A program made the translations under genes and the position numbers. From Dechloromonas denitrificans (GTDB lineage: Bacteria > Pseudomonadota > Gammaproteobacteria > Burkholderiales > Rhodocyclaceae), in contig NZ_LODL01000021.1 of assembly GCF_001551835.1 (NCBI RefSeq), forward strand, positions 69,660-102,699: a stretch of 33,040 nt of DNA, written 5' to 3'. The notes beneath the pieces were generated by a model. It saw nothing but the letters and a program-made list of their open reading frames with translations. It was not told the DNA's origin and did not search any database. Positions 31,024-33,040 of the stretch are shown here, in pieces (within the stretch, counting starts at the first letter, position 1; each line of letters begins with the position of its first letter).

Positions 31024-32331
31024 ATGTCCGATATCCCCTTCCATGTCGCTGGCGGCGTGTTCACCGCCGGCAAAGCCAAAACCGCCGACGGCTTTGCCCA
31101 GTTGCTGCCCAAGCCGACGCCCGCCGAGCCGGCGCCGGCCGCCAGCCAGGGTTCGCAGCGGCGCAAGCTGTGGGGCATCCCGCACAAGTTTCATTGCCCG
31201 GTAATCGGCGTCTGTTTCGGCGTCGATGAATTGCGCAGCCTGATGGCCAAGGTCATGCACTTCCCGCGCGACACCACCGATTTCGTGCTGCATACCACTG
31301 CCGTCGGCGCCTGCGAAACCCGCAGCCGACTGGCCGAACTGCTGCACAAGAACATGGAAAAGCGCTTTCAGCTGATCGTCCGCCGCTTTGCCGAGACCAA
31401 GGATGGCGAAGGCTTGCGCCAGCTATGGCGGGAAGCGGTGCGGGCCGGTACCGAAATTCCCGGCGCGCTGTGGGCGAGTTGGACGCATCCGGCCTGCGAT
31501 GCGCTGCTCGAACAGGAAATCTACGGCGACATCCACATGATCCAGCACCAGATCGGCACCGGCACCCGGGCCGAGTTGAACGCGCTGAAAACCCTGCAAG
31601 CCGAGAACCTGCAACTGCGTCGTCAACTCGACGCGGCGCGCAGCGAAGTCGAAGCCCAGCGCGGTGAGAAATCGCGGGAAACCCGCAGCCTCGGCCAACG
31701 CGTCGCCGATCTGCGCATCGAACTGGCCGGCAAGGAAGCCCATGCCGCCAACCTGACCGGCCAACTCGACACACTGCGCCAGACCCTGCCCGAGCTCAAG
31801 GACCGGCAGGCCCTGGCCCGCCGGGCGAGCGACGCCGAAGGCCGCGCCACGGCGCTGACCGCCAGGCTGAATGATCTGGAGGAAGAAGTCGAACGGCTGC
31901 GCGAACTGGCCCGCCATGCCGACGAAACCATCCGCCACCTGCTCGCCGCCGGCGACCAGGCCGCCGTCGCGCCGCACTCCGCTGACGACGAGCAGGCTGC
32001 CAACCTCTCCGGCAAGTGCATCCTCTGCGTCGGCGGTCGTTCGGGTGCGGTGGACGCCTACCGGCAAATCGTCGAGCAGCGCGGCGGCCGCTTCCTGCAT
32101 CACGACGGCGGCCTGGAAGAAAGCCTGCACCGGATCGACGCGGCGCTGTCGGCGGCCGACCTCGTCGTCTGCCAGGCCGGCTGCATCAGTCACAACGCCT
32201 ACTGGCGGGTCAAGGAACAGTGCAAGCGCAGCGGCAAGCAGTGCGTCTTCATCAAGGGGGCCGGCGTTTCCAGCTTTGGCCGCATTGTCAGTGCGGCCTG
32301 CACACCGACGGAGACCATCACGGTCGCCTGA
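31024..32331 (+). CDS. DUF2325 protein with Cys/His-rich N-terminus and coiled coil
   Basis: A 435-residue cytosolic protein in three parts. Residues 50-180 are rich in possible metal ligands: C58 and C64 (FHCPVIGVCFG), C97 (VGACETR), H155 and C158 (THPACD), H171 and H175 (DIHMIQHQIG). Residues 183-310 are a long coiled coil. Residues 330-425 are a DUF2325 domain (KCILCVGGRSGAVDAYR, FLHHDGG, ADLVVCQAGCISHNAYWRVK). AAGGAG precedes the ATG. A Fur-like site and a conserved leader lie upstream and hemP/tonB downstream. The molecular role is unknown; an iron- or heme-related sensor or carrier is an inference. Confidence 0.85.
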   Translation: MSDIPFHVAGGVFTAGKAKTADGFAQLLPKPTPAEPAPAASQGSQRRKLWGIPHKFHCPVIGVCFGVDELRSLMAKVMHFPRDTTDFVLHTTAVGACETRSRLAELLHKNMEKRFQLIVRRFAETKDGEGLRQLWREAVRAGTEIPGALWASWTHPACDALLEQEIYGDIHMIQHQIGTGTRAELNALKTLQAENLQLRRQLDAARSEVEAQRGEKSRETRSLGQRVADLRIELAGKEAHAANLTGQLDTLRQTLPELKDRQALARRASDAEGRATALTARLNDLEEEVERLRELARHADETIRHLLAAGDQAAVAPHSADDEQAANLSGKCILCVGGRSGAVDAYRQIVEQRGGRFLHHDGGLEESLHRIDAALSAADLVVCQAGCISHNAYWRVKEQCKRSGKQCVFIKGAGVSSFGRIVSAACTPTETITVA

Positions 32332-32360
32332 AGTTCCAGGCTTTGCCAAACAAGTTGTTG

Positions 32361-32378
32361 ACAGCAATTCTCAATTAC
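32361..32378 (+). promoter_or_regulatory. Fur-box-like site before the second hemP
   Basis: ACAGCAATTCTCAATTAC resembles the site at 17184 (AGCAATTCTTATTTAC), about 32 bases before the hemP start codon. Confidence 0.58.
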
Positions 32379-32386
32379 AAAATAAT

Positions 32387-32405
32387 ACGATCCATTCTCG
32401 TTTGC
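32387..32405 (+). promoter_or_regulatory. Second Fur-box-like site before hemP copy 2
   Basis: ACGATCCATTCTCGTTTGC keeps the CATTCTC core and ends a few bases before the hemP ATG. Confidence 0.5.
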
Positions 32406-32409
32406 ATTC

Positions 32410-32595
32410 ATGCTACCAATGAACACTCAGCCGAAAGCCATCCCCACGCCCCCTCCCGCCGAACTCGGCCCGGCCCGGCCGCGCGTCGAAAGCGAGGAAA
32501 TCCTGCGCGGCAACAGCGCGGTTGAAATCGACCATGCCGGCCAGCGTTACCTGTTGCGCGTCACCCGCGAAAACAAGCTGATCCTGACCAAATAA
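32410..32595 (+). CDS. hemP: Hemin uptake protein HemP (copy 2)
   Basis: A 61-residue protein with the HemP C-terminal signature: EEILRGNSAVEIDHAGQRYLLRVT followed by ENKLILTK. The proline-rich N-terminus (PKAIPTPPPAELGPARPR) differs fully from copy 1. Neither the ATG at 32410 nor the one at 32419 has a recognisable ribosome site, and Fur-like sites run up to the start codon, so translation may start on a short or leaderless message. It precedes tonB, the usual context of hemP in betaproteobacteria. Confidence 0.9.
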   Translation: MLPMNTQPKAIPTPPPAELGPARPRVESEEILRGNSAVEIDHAGQRYLLRVTRENKLILTK

Positions 32596-32643
32596 GTTTT
32601 TCTCCGTTGTAAATCTCTCGTTCCCGTAGCCAGCAAGCTTATC

Positions 32644-32682
32644 GCCAGCGAGCCAAGGGTTTTTTCCCTGAAGGCGGCTGGC
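32644..32682 (+). promoter_or_regulatory. Long hairpin in front of tonB
   Basis: GCCAGC (32644-32649) pairs with GCTGGC (32677-32682), with inner GCC/GGC and AAGGG/CCCT pairing around TTTTTT. It lies between hemP and tonB and could attenuate transcription or mark an RNA-processing site; it lacks a terminal T-run, so it is not a standard terminator. Confidence 0.4.
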
Positions 32683-32702
32683 GCAACCTGAAAAACACCG
32701 CC

Positions 32703-33040
32703 ATGAGTTACGCCCTCTCTCGTCCTTCCCCCTTCCAGCGCAGCGGTCTGCTCGGCGTTGTCATCGGCCTGCATGTCGGCGTTTTTCTGCTCGTCCTCGC
32801 CGCCAAGACCGTGATGCCGCAGATCATGGAAATGCCGCTGGTCGTCGATCTGCTGCAACCGCCGGAGGCTGAAAAGCCGCCGGTCGCCAAGCCGCTGCCG
32901 ATGGTCAAGCCGCAGCCGGTCAAGCAGCAGCGGGCGCCGATGCCGAAAGCACCGACCCCGGTCATCGAGGCCACCAACAGCAATGTCCCCGCCCCCGCGG
33001 CGCCGGTCGTCGCCCCGGCCGAGCCGAAGCCGGCCCCCGC
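32703..33040 (+). CDS. tonB: TonB energy transducer (N-terminal part)
   Basis: The first 112 residues of TonB. The cytosolic start MSYALSRPSPFQRSG is followed by one membrane anchor (LLGVVIGLHVGVFLLVLAAKTV) containing the conserved Ser/His-type face (H at about residue 25), then IMEMPLVVDLLQPPEAEKPP and the long Pro/Lys/Glu spacer that crosses the periplasm. The C-terminal receptor-binding domain lies beyond the window. Together with ExbB/ExbD (probably downstream) it would energise both receptors seen here. No strong ribosome site precedes the ATG. Confidence 0.9.
   Translation, partial: MSYALSRPSPFQRSGLLGVVIGLHVGVFLLVLAAKTVMPQIMEMPLVVDLLQPPEAEKPPVAKPLPMVKPQPVKQQRAPMPKAPTPVIEATNSNVPAPAAPVVAPAEPKPAP

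Noticed and set aside
1..33040. CRISPR array, tRNA or rRNA genes, insertion sequences or prophage genes
   Set aside because: No regularly spaced repeats, no cloverleaf-like or rRNA sequence and no transposase or phage protein were seen.

Overview
This is about 33 kb of a GC-rich chromosome. Protein styles (HtpG, DeaD, GreB, PiT/DUF47, HemP, DUF2325, DUF3649/PepSY/DUF3325) and the tight gene packing suggest a betaproteobacterium, most likely in or near the Rhodocyclales (Dechloromonas/Azonexus type). That placement is an inference from gene content, not a database result.

The left part (1-15 kb) is mostly housekeeping. It holds the tail of a small Cys-containing protein, DUF3820 with an MFS transporter, an NADPH-dependent FMN reductase, an unrecognised 183-aa protein, htpG behind a textbook sigma-32 promoter, a spermidine-synthase-like methyltransferase overlapping a metallo-beta-lactamase-fold lipoprotein, greB, a YdcH-like protein, a PiT phosphate transporter with its DUF47 partner, a Tas-like aldo/keto reductase overlapping a DUF455 protein, and a DeaD-type helicase with a long structured leader.

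The right part (15-33 kb) is an iron/heme acquisition region. It contains: a minus-strand operon of a small exported protein, a ferric-reductase-like flavoprotein and a cytochrome b5-like protein; a divergent plus-strand series of small helical proteins, a cysteine-free ribosomal protein S4 paralogue, HemP, a TonB-dependent receptor with a FRAP motif and a cytochrome c'-like protein; a diguanylate cyclase; two predicted HExxH proteins; a second TonB-dependent receptor with DUF3649-PepSY-DUF3325 and a divergent AraC/PchR-like regulator; then a Cys/His-rich coiled-coil DUF2325 protein, a second HemP and the start of TonB. At least seven Fur-box-like sites sit in front of these units, so the region probably acts as one low-iron regulon: outer-membrane receptors energised by TonB, inner-membrane reductases releasing iron, HemP as a small heme-uptake factor, and several uncharacterised accessory proteins.

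The most interesting points are (1) the S4 paralogue, which looks like the cyanobacterial/plastid S4 type, has no cysteine at all, and lies between Fur boxes and hemP, suggesting ribosome remodelling under iron limitation; (2) a dispersed 30-38 bp repeat (TTTTTGCC, T-rich spacer, GTCGACCGCAGG) found about ten times, mostly at gene ends beside terminators, with three copies inside genes all read in the same frame; (3) a gene-poor locus upstream of htpG with three TCTCCTCC motifs and two intrinsic terminators, a candidate for anti-Shine-Dalgarno small RNAs; and (4) a palindrome-plus-CCAGCCAGC leader shared by two Fur-linked transcripts.
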